A DNA stretch of 50,719 nucleotides from CAZDVQ01 sp964508975. GTDB taxonomy: Bacteria; Bacteroidota; Bacteroidia; Chitinophagales; Saprospiraceae. How positions within the stretch are numbered: position 1 is the stretch's first letter; each line of letters starts with the position of its first letter. The stretch is from positions 1-50,719 of the forward strand of contig CAZDVQ010000031.1 in assembly GCA_964508975.1 (NCBI GenBank). The letters run 5' to 3'. The notes under the pieces were generated by a model. The model did no database searches. It was not told where the DNA came from and saw nothing but the letters and a program-made list of their open reading frames with translations. Position numbers and translations under genes: made by a program. Shown here piece after piece: positions 43,145 to 50,719 of the stretch.

Positions 43145-44395
43145 ATGAAAAGAGTACTTTTCGGGCTTGGCATACTGGGCTTTAGCCTAGGCTTGCAAGC
43201 ACAAATCCAACCCGTTCCACGCCAGGACAAGGCCGTGATGGTGCCTACTAAACCAGGCTATTACCAGAATACCATCATGAAAGACATTAGCACGCACAAG
43301 GCGCAAGAAGCACCTGCCGAGGCGCCTAAGCGCTTGCGCATGGACATGAGCGGCTTGGACTTGCCCAAATCATCGAAAGAATTCAAGAGCGTTTGGCATA
43401 ACGCGCCGATATCGCAGGGGAATACGGGTACCTGCTGGTGCTACTCGACCGCCTCGTTTTTCGAGACCGAGATTAAGCGCCAGACTGGCAAGGTGGTTAA
43501 ACTGTCGGAATTATATACTGTTTACTGGGAATACGTGGAAAAAGCCCGTCGTTTTGTACGGGAGCGTGGCAACTCGCACTTCGACGAGGGCTCGCAAGCC
43601 AACGCCGTAATCCGGATGTTCAGCATGTACGGCGCCTTGCCAGAGTCGGCTTACAACGGTAGGCCCAACGGCGAGCCATTCAACGACCACAGCCAGATGG
43701 CCGACGAGATGAAGGCATACCTCAAAAGCGTGAAGGAGCAAAACAACTGGAACGAAGAACAGGTATTATCGACTATCAAGAGCATTTTGGACCATCACAT
43801 CGGTACGCCACCGAGCGAGTTTGTACACGATGGCAAGAAAATGACCCCGATGCAATACATGAAAGATGTGTTGAAATTTAATCCTGACGATTACGTGGAT
43901 ATGACCTCGATGATGGCATTCCCATACTATAGCCAGTGCGAGTACGACGTGCCCGACAACTGGTGGAACGCTAAAAATTACTACAACGTGCCGCTAGATA
44001 CCTTCATGGCCGTGATTGACCGCAGCGTGAAAAACGGTTACTCGATGTTTATCGGTGGTGATGTATCGGAGCCGGGTTACAACGCCGTTGACAACGTGGT
44101 GATGATTCCATCGTTTGATATTCCATCAGCTTTTATCGATGAAAACGCCCGTCAGTTCAGGTTCTCGAACGGTAGCACCACCGACGACCACGGTATGCAC
44201 CTGGTGGGCCGCACGGAACGCAGTAATGGTATTTGGTACCTGGTGAAAGACTCGGGCTCAGGCTCGCGGAACTGTGGTCCGCAAAGCGAAAATTTTGGCT
44301 ACTACTTTATCCATTCGGATTACTTGAAACTGAAGTTCATGACCGTGTTGGTACACAAGGATATGTTTAAAAACTTGTTGCCTAAGTTTAAGTAG
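43145..44395 (+). CDS. Secreted C1-family (bleomycin hydrolase-like) cysteine peptidase
   Basis: 416 residues from the ATG at 43145, chosen because a signal peptide (MKRVLFGLGILGFSLGLQAQ) starts there. Papain-fold markers: oxyanion Gln91 and nucleophile Cys97 in 'QGNTGTCWCYS', and catalytic His349 in 'DDHGMHLVG'. The third residue, normally Asn, is Asp369 in 'WYLVKDSGSG'. The overall pattern resembles the aminopeptidase C/bleomycin hydrolase group, but the protein is exported and lacks a T9SS sorting domain, so it probably acts in the periplasm. A stretch rich in Ala, Glu and Lys (residues 51-65) may be a linker or propeptide. It is monocistronic, with repeat DR2 upstream and a terminator behind. 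Confidence 0.9.
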   Translation: MKRVLFGLGILGFSLGLQAQIQPVPRQDKAVMVPTKPGYYQNTIMKDISTHKAQEAPAEAPKRLRMDMSGLDLPKSSKEFKSVWHNAPISQGNTGTCWCYSTASFFETEIKRQTGKVVKLSELYTVYWEYVEKARRFVRERGNSHFDEGSQANAVIRMFSMYGALPESAYNGRPNGEPFNDHSQMADEMKAYLKSVKEQNNWNEEQVLSTIKSILDHHIGTPPSEFVHDGKKMTPMQYMKDVLKFNPDDYVDMTSMMAFPYYSQCEYDVPDNWWNAKNYYNVPLDTFMAVIDRSVKNGYSMFIGGDVSEPGYNAVDNVVMIPSFDIPSAFIDENARQFRFSNGSTTDDHGMHLVGRTERSNGIWYLVKDSGSGSRNCGPQSENFGYYFIHSDYLKLKFMTVLVHKDMFKNLLPKFK

Positions 44396-44404
44396 GGCTT
44401 GATT

Positions 44405-44438
44405 AAAAAAGCGCTTTGGTTTTAGGAACCAAAGCGCT
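44405..44438. terminator. Bidirectional terminator between convergent genes
   Basis: AAAAAAGCGCTTTGGTTT pairs with AACCAAAGCGCTTTTTT around TAGG (44405-44438). Perfect stem with A-run and T-run on either side, so it can stop the peptidase gene and the convergent 44446 gene. Confidence 0.88.
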
Positions 44439-44445
44439 TTTTTGA

Positions 44446-45237
44446 TTAGCGTTGCAGCGTGAAACCTTGGAAGGCCGTGGAATACATCCTCAGCATATGT
44501 TTTTTCTGGTCTGTTGTAGTAATCAGCTTGGTGTAACCTCTACAAAGGGTCAATGTCACCATTTTGCAATCCTTGCGGATAAAACGCGCAAAGTTCTCAT
44601 AGCCATCGTCTTTGATTGTTATATGACTCACATGGTTTGTAGTTTGACCTTCTGCATTAATTTCAATTACTTGGTCTATTCGAACAAGCAAAGGTGTAGG
44701 CTTGAAACTTTGCTCCCAATAAAGTGCAATGTCTCGTTTGGCCGTTAAAGGATATTTCTGCTCGGGAACAGCACTTTTCGGATTGTTTTTCAAGGTGATA
44801 ATATCTACTGCCGGCAGAGAATCCTGAAGGTATATTATTGTATTGTCGATATCAAACAAGGTAATTTTGATGCCATTGGCAAAAACATCTTTTAGCCCAT
44901 GGTTAGATGAACTCGCATAAAATTTACGCAAACTCCCCCTTTCATTGCCCCAATGAGCCATTTTAGTACCATTCAAAAGAAGTATACCTTGTTTGTTGAG
45001 CATGCTTGAATCAGAAAGCAGTACATTACCATTAAATATATAACCGTTGCGGTAAGTATTTGACATAGACGAAAAACCATATGAGTGTTCAAGCCAGTAA
45101 TTACCCTCATATTTCCAGGGGTCTTGGTAGTCAAACATCATTTCTTTGAATGTCTTGGCGGCCTTGTGAGAGGCTTTCCCGCTATTGCAGGACTGTAGCA
45201 AAAGACCGAATAGGCAGAGGCTAAGTAATGTTCTCAT
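44446..45237 (-). CDS. Lipoprotein of unknown function
   Basis: 263 residues. The signal peptide ends in a lipobox 'LLLQSC', so Cys17 should be lipidated. The mature part begins with a Lys/Ala-rich segment, then 'YQDPWKYEGNYWLEHSYGFS' and mixed alpha/beta sequence with a basic C-terminus. I recognise no family and no catalytic motif. It has its own gap of 105 bp to the glycosyltransferase gene upstream and the bidirectional terminator behind, so it may be transcribed separately. Codon use is like that of the neighbours. Confidence 0.75.
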   Translation of the reverse strand: MRTLLSLCLFGLLLQSCNSGKASHKAAKTFKEMMFDYQDPWKYEGNYWLEHSYGFSSMSNTYRNGYIFNGNVLLSDSSMLNKQGILLLNGTKMAHWGNERGSLRKFYASSSNHGLKDVFANGIKITLFDIDNTIIYLQDSLPAVDIITLKNNPKSAVPEQKYPLTAKRDIALYWEQSFKPTPLLVRIDQVIEINAEGQTTNHVSHITIKDDGYENFARFIRKDCKMVTLTLCRGYTKLITTTDQKKHMLRMYSTAFQGFTLQR

Positions 45238-45342
45238 AATTACATGTTTGTTACAAAGAGTATCCTACAACTGTTATTGGTTGTATCGGGCCATGTAATT
45301 ATGCAAAAGTGTTGGGGCAAATAAATGGTGTATGATTATACC

Positions 45343-47277
45343 CTACCCGCCCAATACGCTCTTTACCAAAATCTCCATATCGCGAGCGCTGCTGTAGTCG
45401 CGGGCATAAAACAAGTTGAGGCGGCGCAGGCTGGCCTCGTCGGAGGTATATAAGCTTAACGCATCTAGCGGATTAAAAACACCCGGCAGTAATTTAGGCA
45501 GCCCTTTACTTGGCCCTTGGGTATAGCCTACCCAGGTTTTTTGGCGAAGCAGTACCGGGAATATAGCTTTTAATATGACCATGCGTTTGGCGCTAAACAG
45601 CAGCCAGATAGGTAAACTTAGCAAGAGCAAGAGGCTTGAGATATAATCAAACACCAACTTGTTGCGCTTGCTGGCAGGTGTACTGATGTTGTAGCGCAGC
45701 TCGACGGTGTATAAATCACCGGCAGAGTTCTTAGAGTTTGAGCCGATGATGCTATCGCTTCCCTCAGGTATGATTTTATAACTTACACCGGGGCCTAGCG
45801 TTTCCATCCAATGGATAATGCTTTTGGCAGGAATGGTTTTAGAGCAAAAGATCAGTTCGTTCACATCGTACATCTGTATGATAGCCGGTAGATCGGCCAT
45901 ATTACCGAGTTGATCATCTGTTTGCTGCGTAGATACCCGACCGATATAATTGGTGAGCACCTGTGCTTTTTGCAATAGTTTCAGCGTGCGTTCGGCCTCG
46001 GCTTGTTCGCCCACTACAACTAGATTGATGCGTTGTTGTATGTCTTGCCGCAGGTGCCCGTGTTTCCAAACATGAATTAGGCTCCGCAGCAAAAGCAGTG
46101 CAAACACGGCCCACATGGCCCCCAGCACGATAAGCATGCGCGAGGCACGGTACTCGGCATCGAGAAAACCGTAAATAGCAGAAATGGCGACGGTACCTGT
46201 GAAGATACCTTGTAATACCTGTCGGTTGGTACTAGGTTTATCGTAGCCCCCGCTGAAGTAAATCGCGGTAATCCAGATACCTATATAGAGTGGGAAATTG
46301 AAATACAGTAAGTGGGGTTTAAAGTAATCGGGCTCGCTGTAGCGAACAATTTCCCAGGCTTCCTTGCTGAAGAACAAACCTAACCACAGGACAGTGGCTT
46401 CTAGTATAGGCATAGAAAAACGTTGCCAAGCATTTTGTAGCAGCGTGATGATAGCCCTAAACCAAATAGCCGCTTGGAGCATCAGCACGAATAGGCTCCC
46501 CCCTGCCCCACTGAAATGCTTCTTGGCAAAAATAACCATGGCCTGGTAGAAGGTTTTAACGTAGTTGAGGCTACCCTTCTTGGTGCTTTCGCCCTTGTAA
46601 TGTATAATGCTGGTATCGGCCAGGTAGTAATTTTTATAGCCTGCTTGAATGACACGGTATGAGAGGTCTATATCCTCGCCGTACATGAAAAAGGCCTCGT
46701 CGAGGAGCCCTATTTTATCTAAGGTTGTTTTGCGCAACAACATGAAAGCGCCGGAGAGTACTTCAATCTCGTGGTTTTCGTCCTTATCTAAATGCCCGAG
46801 GTGATAAAAATTAAAGCGTTTCGACTTGGGGAAAAACTTCGACAAACCGAAGGTTTTATAAAAGGCGACCATGGGTGATGGAAAGCCACGTTTAGATTCG
46901 GGTAAATAGGCCCCGGTGCCGTCAATCATCTTGATACCGAGGGCCCCGGCTTCTTCGTGCTCGTCCATGAAGGCACAAATCCGTTGGAAGGTATCTTCCG
47001 CCACGAGGGTATCAGGGTTAAGCAGTAGCACATACTTACCCTGTGCTAGCTTGATGGCTTGGTTATTGGCCGTTGAAAAACCTACATTCTGCTGGTTCGC
47101 AATGAGTTTTACCTCCGGGAAAAGCTGCTGCACCATGTCTACCGAATCATCACTCGATTTATTGTCCACCACGAAAACTTCCACGTCGAGCCCTTGAGCC
47201 GCTTGCCGCACCGAGCGCAAGGCTTGCTCCAGGAAATACCTAACGTTGTAGTTGACAATGATGACGCTGAGCAACAC
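45343..47277 (-). CDS. Glycosyltransferase family 2 fused to a degenerate sugar-phosphotransferase-like membrane part
   Basis: 644 residues. Residues 1-250 are a GT2 domain of the rhamnosyltransferase type ('VIIVNYNVRYFLEQALRSV', 'VFVVDNKSSDDSV', 'LLLNPDTLVAEDTF', 'FFMYGEDIDLSYRVIQAGY'). About 255-405 holds several membrane segments. About 415-525 resembles the CoA/NAD-binding-like N-terminal domain of polyprenyl glycosylphosphotransferases ('INLVVVGEQAEAERTLKLL'). The last part keeps the fold ends ('LVFDYISSLLLLLSLPIWLL', 'LNLFYARDYSSARDMEILVK') but lacks the catalytic core (no KFRSM-like motif). So it probably transfers sugar to a lipid-linked or surface glycan. It lies behind the 47335 and 48102 genes in one operon. 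Confidence 0.85.
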   Translation of the reverse strand: MLLSVIIVNYNVRYFLEQALRSVRQAAQGLDVEVFVVDNKSSDDSVDMVQQLFPEVKLIANQQNVGFSTANNQAIKLAQGKYVLLLNPDTLVAEDTFQRICAFMDEHEEAGALGIKMIDGTGAYLPESKRGFPSPMVAFYKTFGLSKFFPKSKRFNFYHLGHLDKDENHEIEVLSGAFMLLRKTTLDKIGLLDEAFFMYGEDIDLSYRVIQAGYKNYYLADTSIIHYKGESTKKGSLNYVKTFYQAMVIFAKKHFSGAGGSLFVLMLQAAIWFRAIITLLQNAWQRFSMPILEATVLWLGLFFSKEAWEIVRYSEPDYFKPHLLYFNFPLYIGIWITAIYFSGGYDKPSTNRQVLQGIFTGTVAISAIYGFLDAEYRASRMLIVLGAMWAVFALLLLRSLIHVWKHGHLRQDIQQRINLVVVGEQAEAERTLKLLQKAQVLTNYIGRVSTQQTDDQLGNMADLPAIIQMYDVNELIFCSKTIPAKSIIHWMETLGPGVSYKIIPEGSDSIIGSNSKNSAGDLYTVELRYNISTPASKRNKLVFDYISSLLLLLSLPIWLLFSAKRMVILKAIFPVLLRQKTWVGYTQGPSKGLPKLLPGVFNPLDALSLYTSDEASLRRLNLFYARDYSSARDMEILVKSVLGG

Positions 47278-47293
47278 CCTTTTTGTAGTTAAA

Positions 47294-47335
47294 AGTTAAT
47301 AGTTAATAGTTCATAGTTCATCATTCATAGTTCCT
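47294..47335. repeat. Heptanucleotide tandem repeat
   Basis: Six 7 bp units (agttaat, agttaat, agttcat, agttcat, cattcat, agttcct) fill the gap between two genes of the operon. Length changes would alter the spacing upstream of the glycosyltransferase start at 47277. Confidence 0.7.
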
Positions 47336-48099
47336 TAAAGTGGTTCTTCCGACATATCCTCGGGGTGCGAGGCACGGTCGGGTATAACCAAACGTTTAAT
47401 CGCGATGATATGGGCAAAAAGCCAGAGGGGAATCATGAAAGTAGGTAACCAGATAAACGGGAAATAAACAGCAGCCTCATTGGGGATTTCAAAGCCCATT
47501 TGCTGGAAGGGTGTCTTGATCGACAATACCGCCATCAACAACAGGTTGAGCAGCGATGCAATACCCACGAGGTTCCAAATTAAAGCCCAGTTGCGGTGAA
47601 TTAAACGGCCACTAAAACATAGCCACGCAATGAATGGCGCAGTTATGCCGATAATCACATCGTAGTTGCGGCCCACGAAAGTTAATTCTTTAGGCATAAG
47701 CTCTTGCCCGTATAACCACCACATAACCAGCTCGTTAATAGCCCGGAGTGCATGTAATGACATCAAGGTATCCAAGGGGATATGGCGCATGCTCCGCAAA
47801 GGCGCAAGGGCCATAATGATGGCAAAAAGCAAAGCCAATATGGTGGGATAAACCATAAAGGGTGGGCTAATCTCTGTGTTCCAGTAGATACCGTATGCCG
47901 ATAGCCAGGCTTGCCCAGTAAGCCACAACGCAAAAAACATGAGCCAGCGCAAAGATTGCTCTCCGCCCTGCTTACCCAAGCCAGGATAAGCGTCCTTGAT
48001 AGCATTAACGATAAGCCCTAAACCCATAAAGGTTAGGATAGCAAAGGTTGCCGAGATGTGAAATGGTAAACCGTCCAAAGTGCTTGTATTTTGCCGCAA
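47335..48099 (-). CDS. Integral membrane protein of unknown function
   Basis: 254 residues with about seven predicted helices ('AILTFMGLGLIVNAI', 'LRWLMFFALWLTGQAWLSAY', 'YPTILALLFAIIMALAPL', 'VIIGITAPFIAWLCFS', 'WALIWNLVGIASLLNLLLMA', 'FPFIWLPTFMIPLWLFAHII') and an acidic C-terminal tail. No cofactor or transport motif is visible. The ATG at 48099 is 2 bp after the SDR stop, so the two genes are translated from one message. The glycosyltransferase follows after 57 bp. Confidence 0.82.
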   Translation of the reverse strand: MRQNTSTLDGLPFHISATFAILTFMGLGLIVNAIKDAYPGLGKQGGEQSLRWLMFFALWLTGQAWLSAYGIYWNTEISPPFMVYPTILALLFAIIMALAPLRSMRHIPLDTLMSLHALRAINELVMWWLYGQELMPKELTFVGRNYDVIIGITAPFIAWLCFSGRLIHRNWALIWNLVGIASLLNLLLMAVLSIKTPFQQMGFEIPNEAAVYFPFIWLPTFMIPLWLFAHIIAIKRLVIPDRASHPEDMSEEPL

Positions 48100-48101
48100 A
48101 A

Positions 48102-48920
48102 TTAGCAGAAAAAGTCAGGCATCAGCGGTTTTGTTGGGTCAACGGCGTATTTTGATAAATCGGTGATACCTTCTTGGGCCATTACTTCCTCATCGATGAA
48201 GAAGTTGCCGGTACAGTCACGGCTACTACGGTTAAAAATGTAGTAAGCACAATCGCCCATGATATCAGGTGTGCGCGACATCGACACCATCGCATCACCA
48301 CCAAGCAAATTCTGCACGGCCGCCGTGGCAATAGTGGTTTTGGGCCACAAGGCATTTACGGCAATACCCATCTCGCGCAGTTCCTCGTGCATACCCAGCA
48401 CACACATGCTCATGCCAAATTTAGCCATGGTATAGGCAACGTGCGGTGCAAACCAGCGGGTTTCCATGTTGAGCGGCGGCGAGAGGTTTAATATATGTGG
48501 GTTTTCGGCCTTGGCGAGGTGGGGAATACAAAGTTTTGAACACAAGAAAGTACCACGGGTATTCACGCTGTGCATAAGGTCATAGCGCTTCATATCGGTA
48601 TGCAAGGTTGGCGTAAGGCTAATAGCCGAAGCATTATTCACCAGAATATCAATACCCCCGAAGGTTTCAACGGCTTTATCAATAGCGGCTTGCACCGACT
48701 CCTCGCTGCGCACGTCAACAATCAAGGGCAATGCTTGACCACCTGCCTTGATCATATCCTCGGCTGCGGAATAAATAGTGCCTTCCAGTTTAGGATGGGT
48801 TTCAGCCGTTTTCGCGGCGATAACGATATTAGCGCCTTCACGCGCAAGACGTAGGCCAATGGCATGACCAATGCCACGGCTGGCACCGGTAATAAATACA
48901 GTTTTTCCTTTGAAGTTCAT
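48102..48920 (-). CDS. Short-chain dehydrogenase/reductase, HSDL2-like
   Basis: 272 residues, Rossmann fold. NAD(P) motif 'TGASRGIG' (11-18), 'NNAS' (95-98), and active-site Tyr163 and Lys167 in 'YTMAK'. The stretch 'ILNLSPPLNMETRWFAPHVAYTMAKFGMS' (143-171) is the mark of the HSDL2 (hydroxysteroid dehydrogenase-like 2) group; the Ser of the triad is Ser147. Members act on lipid-type alcohol or ketone substrates, but the substrate is not settled. First gene of the operon with the membrane protein and glycosyltransferase. Confidence 0.9.
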   Translation of the reverse strand: MNFKGKTVFITGASRGIGHAIGLRLAREGANIVIAAKTAETHPKLEGTIYSAAEDMIKAGGQALPLIVDVRSEESVQAAIDKAVETFGGIDILVNNASAISLTPTLHTDMKRYDLMHSVNTRGTFLCSKLCIPHLAKAENPHILNLSPPLNMETRWFAPHVAYTMAKFGMSMCVLGMHEELREMGIAVNALWPKTTIATAAVQNLLGGDAMVSMSRTPDIMGDCAYYIFNRSSRDCTGNFFIDEEVMAQEGITDLSKYAVDPTKPLMPDFFC

Positions 48921-49061
48921 AAGCGTTTATTGTTGGGTAAAGATGGGAAAAGTTTGTGAAACTTGGGTAAATTTTAATCAAAAAGCACATTGAACATGAC
49001 CGGGTATCAAAAACACACAGTCCTCTAGGTGCAAAATGGGTTGCCTTTTTTCTTTTTTTAG

Positions 49062-49165
49062 GGCGTTGCGGCGCAAAGCGCCGCCGCTGTCTTCCAGGGT
49101 TCGCTGTTCGCTCCGTGCGCTACGCGCACCCGCGCCTGCGGCGCGGCCTTCCAGCCAGCTAACGC
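49062..49165 (+). repeat. GC-rich multi-hairpin repeat, copy R9
   Basis: Begins TTTTTTTAGGGCGTTGCGGC, then a hairpin GCGGCGCAAAGCGCCGC, the core GGGTTCGCTGTTCGCTCC, the palindromes GTGCGCTACGCGCAC and CGCGCCTGCGGCGCG, and the tail CCTTCCAGCCAGCTAACGC. It lies between the terminator of the last gene and the leader of the SDR gene. The rest of 48921-49061 has no gene. Confidence 0.78.
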
Positions 49166-49200
49166 AAAAAGCCCCTCCAGCTTTGGGCTGGAAGGGCTTC
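49165..49200 (-). terminator. Terminator of the right-edge T9SS gene
   Basis: On the minus strand GAAGCCCTTCCAGC pairs with GCTGGAGGGGCTTTTT around CCAAA (49165-49200), 20 bp past the stop at 49221. The T-run borders repeat R9 directly, as at copy R7. Confidence 0.8.
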
Positions 49201-49220
49201 AAATAGGCTTAGGCCAATAC

Positions 49221-50719
49221 TTACTTGATTACAACAAGTTTTTGGTTAAGCTGTTGACCTGCTGTTTGGAGGCTAACGTTGTATACGCCTGCTGCCAAAC
49301 CTGATGTTTCGAGCTGGAACTGGTCACCGTTAGATACCGTGCCAAGGGCTTTACTGAAAACAAGGGCTCCTTGCATATCGTAAATCAACACGTTGGCTTC
49401 GTTGCTACGTTGTTCCGTGAAAATACTAAGTGTAGTGAAGTTGCTAGTCACGTTAGGTGTCAAGCTAAAGTTCACGTTTGCAGCTTGAGCGTTGCTTAAG
49501 TAAGTTATTTCTAACTGACCAGAAGATACGTCAGCAACATAATCTGGAACACCTGCCGCCGGGAAATCGAAATCATAATCGGCTATACGTACGTCCTCAT
49601 ATGATACACCTTCGTAATCAAAGCTGAATACTTCATTCGCCAAGCGTGGCAAAGCCATACCGGTAGTACACACAACGGGCGTGCTCCAAAGTGTACGACC
49701 ATCACATTCCACAAATAAGCGGATCGTATAGGTCATGTTACTTTGTAGGCCCGTAAAAGTAAACGATGACAAGCCTCCAGTAGTGCTATAGGCAATACTA
49801 CTACGATGATTGAAACCTGTTTGACCGGCGAAGCTAAATCGAGCTCCAATGCGTACAGCTCCAACTACCTCTGGCCAATTCACCGTGATTGAAGTAGCGG
49901 TACTAGTAGCACAACTTACTGGAGGTGCAATACAACCTGGAGTATTGGGTAAGGTTGCCAATGTGGAAACTGGCGACTGGAAAGCTACTGTTGATGTAGC
50001 CGTTGAACAAACGCTGGCAGTCCAAAAATCATATGAGGTATTAGCCGTTAAAAATGGTGTTGTAAATGAATTTGTAGTCAAATAACGGATACTTTGACCT
50101 GTTGTACCTGTTGGGCGCCAGTAAATACGATAAGATCCAGCATTTACATCAGGCCAAGTTGCATTGATCAAACCAGAAGGATAAACAGGGTCATTGGTCA
50201 ATGTCGGAGCATCAGGTGTTGCCAATTGATTCGTAATGCAATTGAAAATCACACATGGCGTAATCGTTAAAACCAAAATCTCGGTATTACAAGCAGTTAC
50301 AGAAGTATAAGTACCTGACTGAGTGTAAGTTTGACCGTTTACTGCCCAAGTGTAAGAATCACAAGCGGCATCAGTAGTGGTGTTTGTAGTTGAACTTGTG
50401 ATGGTCAAAACCAAGGTCTCGGTATTACAAGCAGTTACAGAGGTATAAGTACCTGACTGCGTGTAAGTCTGACCGTTTACAGGCCATGTGTACGTATCAC
50501 AAGCTGACTGTGTAGTCGTGTTGTTCGTTGAAGGCGTGATGGTCAAAACCAAGGTCTCGGTATTACAACCCGTTACAGAGGTATAAGTACCTGATTGTGT
50601 ATACGTCTGACCGTTTACAGGCCAGGTGTATGAATCACAAGCTGACTGCGTAGTCGTGTTGTTCGTTGAAGGCGTAATCGTCAAAACCAAGGTTTCGGTA
50701 TTACAACCCGTTACCGAGG
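49221..50719 (-). CDS. Repeat-rich T9SS secreted protein, C-terminal part (N-terminus beyond window)
   Basis: An open frame enters from the right edge and ends at 49221; at least 499 codons are visible. From the N-terminal side: an array of 46-residue repeats with 'YTWPVNGQTYTQSGTYTSVT', two fibronectin type III-like domains ('INATWPDVNAGSYRIYWRP', 'TSITVNWPEVVGAVRIGARF'), a linker, and a T9SS-type C-terminal domain ('VTSNFTTLSIFTEQRSNEAN', 'GVYNVSLQTAGQ') ending in Lys. The sorting domain lacks the usual YPNP motif but keeps the strand pattern and the GVY turn. Probably a surface adhesin or filament protein. Confidence 0.85.
   Translation of the reverse strand, partial: SVTGCNTETLVLTITPSTNNTTTQSACDSYTWPVNGQTYTQSGTYTSVTGCNTETLVLTITPSTNNTTTQSACDTYTWPVNGQTYTQSGTYTSVTACNTETLVLTITSSTTNTTTDAACDSYTWAVNGQTYTQSGTYTSVTACNTEILVLTITPCVIFNCITNQLATPDAPTLTNDPVYPSGLINATWPDVNAGSYRIYWRPTGTTGQSIRYLTTNSFTTPFLTANTSYDFWTASVCSTATSTVAFQSPVSTLATLPNTPGCIAPPVSCATSTATSITVNWPEVVGAVRIGARFSFAGQTGFNHRSSIAYSTTGGLSSFTFTGLQSNMTYTIRLFVECDGRTLWSTPVVCTTGMALPRLANEVFSFDYEGVSYEDVRIADYDFDFPAAGVPDYVADVSSGQLEITYLSNAQAANVNFSLTPNVTSNFTTLSIFTEQRSNEANVLIYDMQGALVFSKALGTVSNGDQFQLETSGLAAGVYNVSLQTAGQQLNQKLVVIK
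50265..50719 (-). repeat. 138 bp in-frame tandem repeats (46-aa modules)
   Basis: The word tcaaaacc occurs at 50405, 50543 and 50681, exactly 138 bp apart, and a diverged unit starts near 50268. Each unit encodes 46 residues with one Cys pair (SACDSYTW ... CNTE). Neighbouring units differ at few positions, so expansion is recent. The array runs off the window. Confidence 0.9.

Overview
The window comes from a chromosome of a member of the Bacteroidota (class not resolved). Three things point there: several secreted proteins end in a type IX secretion (T9SS) C-terminal sorting domain of the 'YPNP...GLY.L.' kind; the respiratory block is the Alternative Complex III plus caa3-type oxidase arrangement typical of this phylum; and promoter boxes of the TAnnTTTG / TTG type precede several genes. 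No tRNA, rRNA, CRISPR array, transposase or integrase gene was seen.

Layout. 1-3262: N-terminal part of a very large secreted repeat protein, cut by the window edge. 3.7-5.6 kb: a periplasmic TPR protein and an AlkD-like DNA glycosylase. 5.7-9.3 kb (+): a probable copper uptake set, made of a small CNGKC protein, a Met/His-rich lipoprotein and a TonB receptor carrying the CxxxM and HxM copper ligands described for OprC. 10.4-26.0 kb (-): a continuous respiratory block in the order actA-B-C-D-E-F, coxB, coxA, ctaB, coxC, coxC, coxD, which oxidises quinol and reduces oxygen. The putative copper importer therefore sits beside the copper-dependent oxidase. 26.3-27.2 kb: a bile acid:Na+ symporter family transporter.

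27.2-43.1 kb is an accessory island of surface proteins and repeats. It holds a giant adhesin (about 2,225 aa if one frameshift is corrected) translationally coupled to a beta-propeller/T9SS protein; a second, damaged copy of the same two-gene cassette, where only the last ~130 codons of the adhesin survive; a choice-of-anchor-J adhesin flanked by ~300 bp direct repeats; a 540 bp terminal-inverted-repeat element with an 11 bp target duplication, nested in another palindromic element; and long C tracts just behind two signal peptides that look like phase-variation switches.

43.1-50.7 kb: a secreted C1-family peptidase, a lipoprotein of unknown function, a glycosyltransferase fusion, a membrane protein and an SDR (HSDL2-like) dehydrogenase in one operon, and the C-terminal half of another repeat-rich T9SS protein that runs off the right edge.

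A GC-rich, multi-hairpin repeat of about 100-170 bp occurs nine times between genes across the whole window, including once inside the act operon. Together with the direct repeats around adhesin cassettes and the homopolymer tracts, it gives the most interesting reading of the window: a surface-protein locus that is built, duplicated and possibly switched by repeats.
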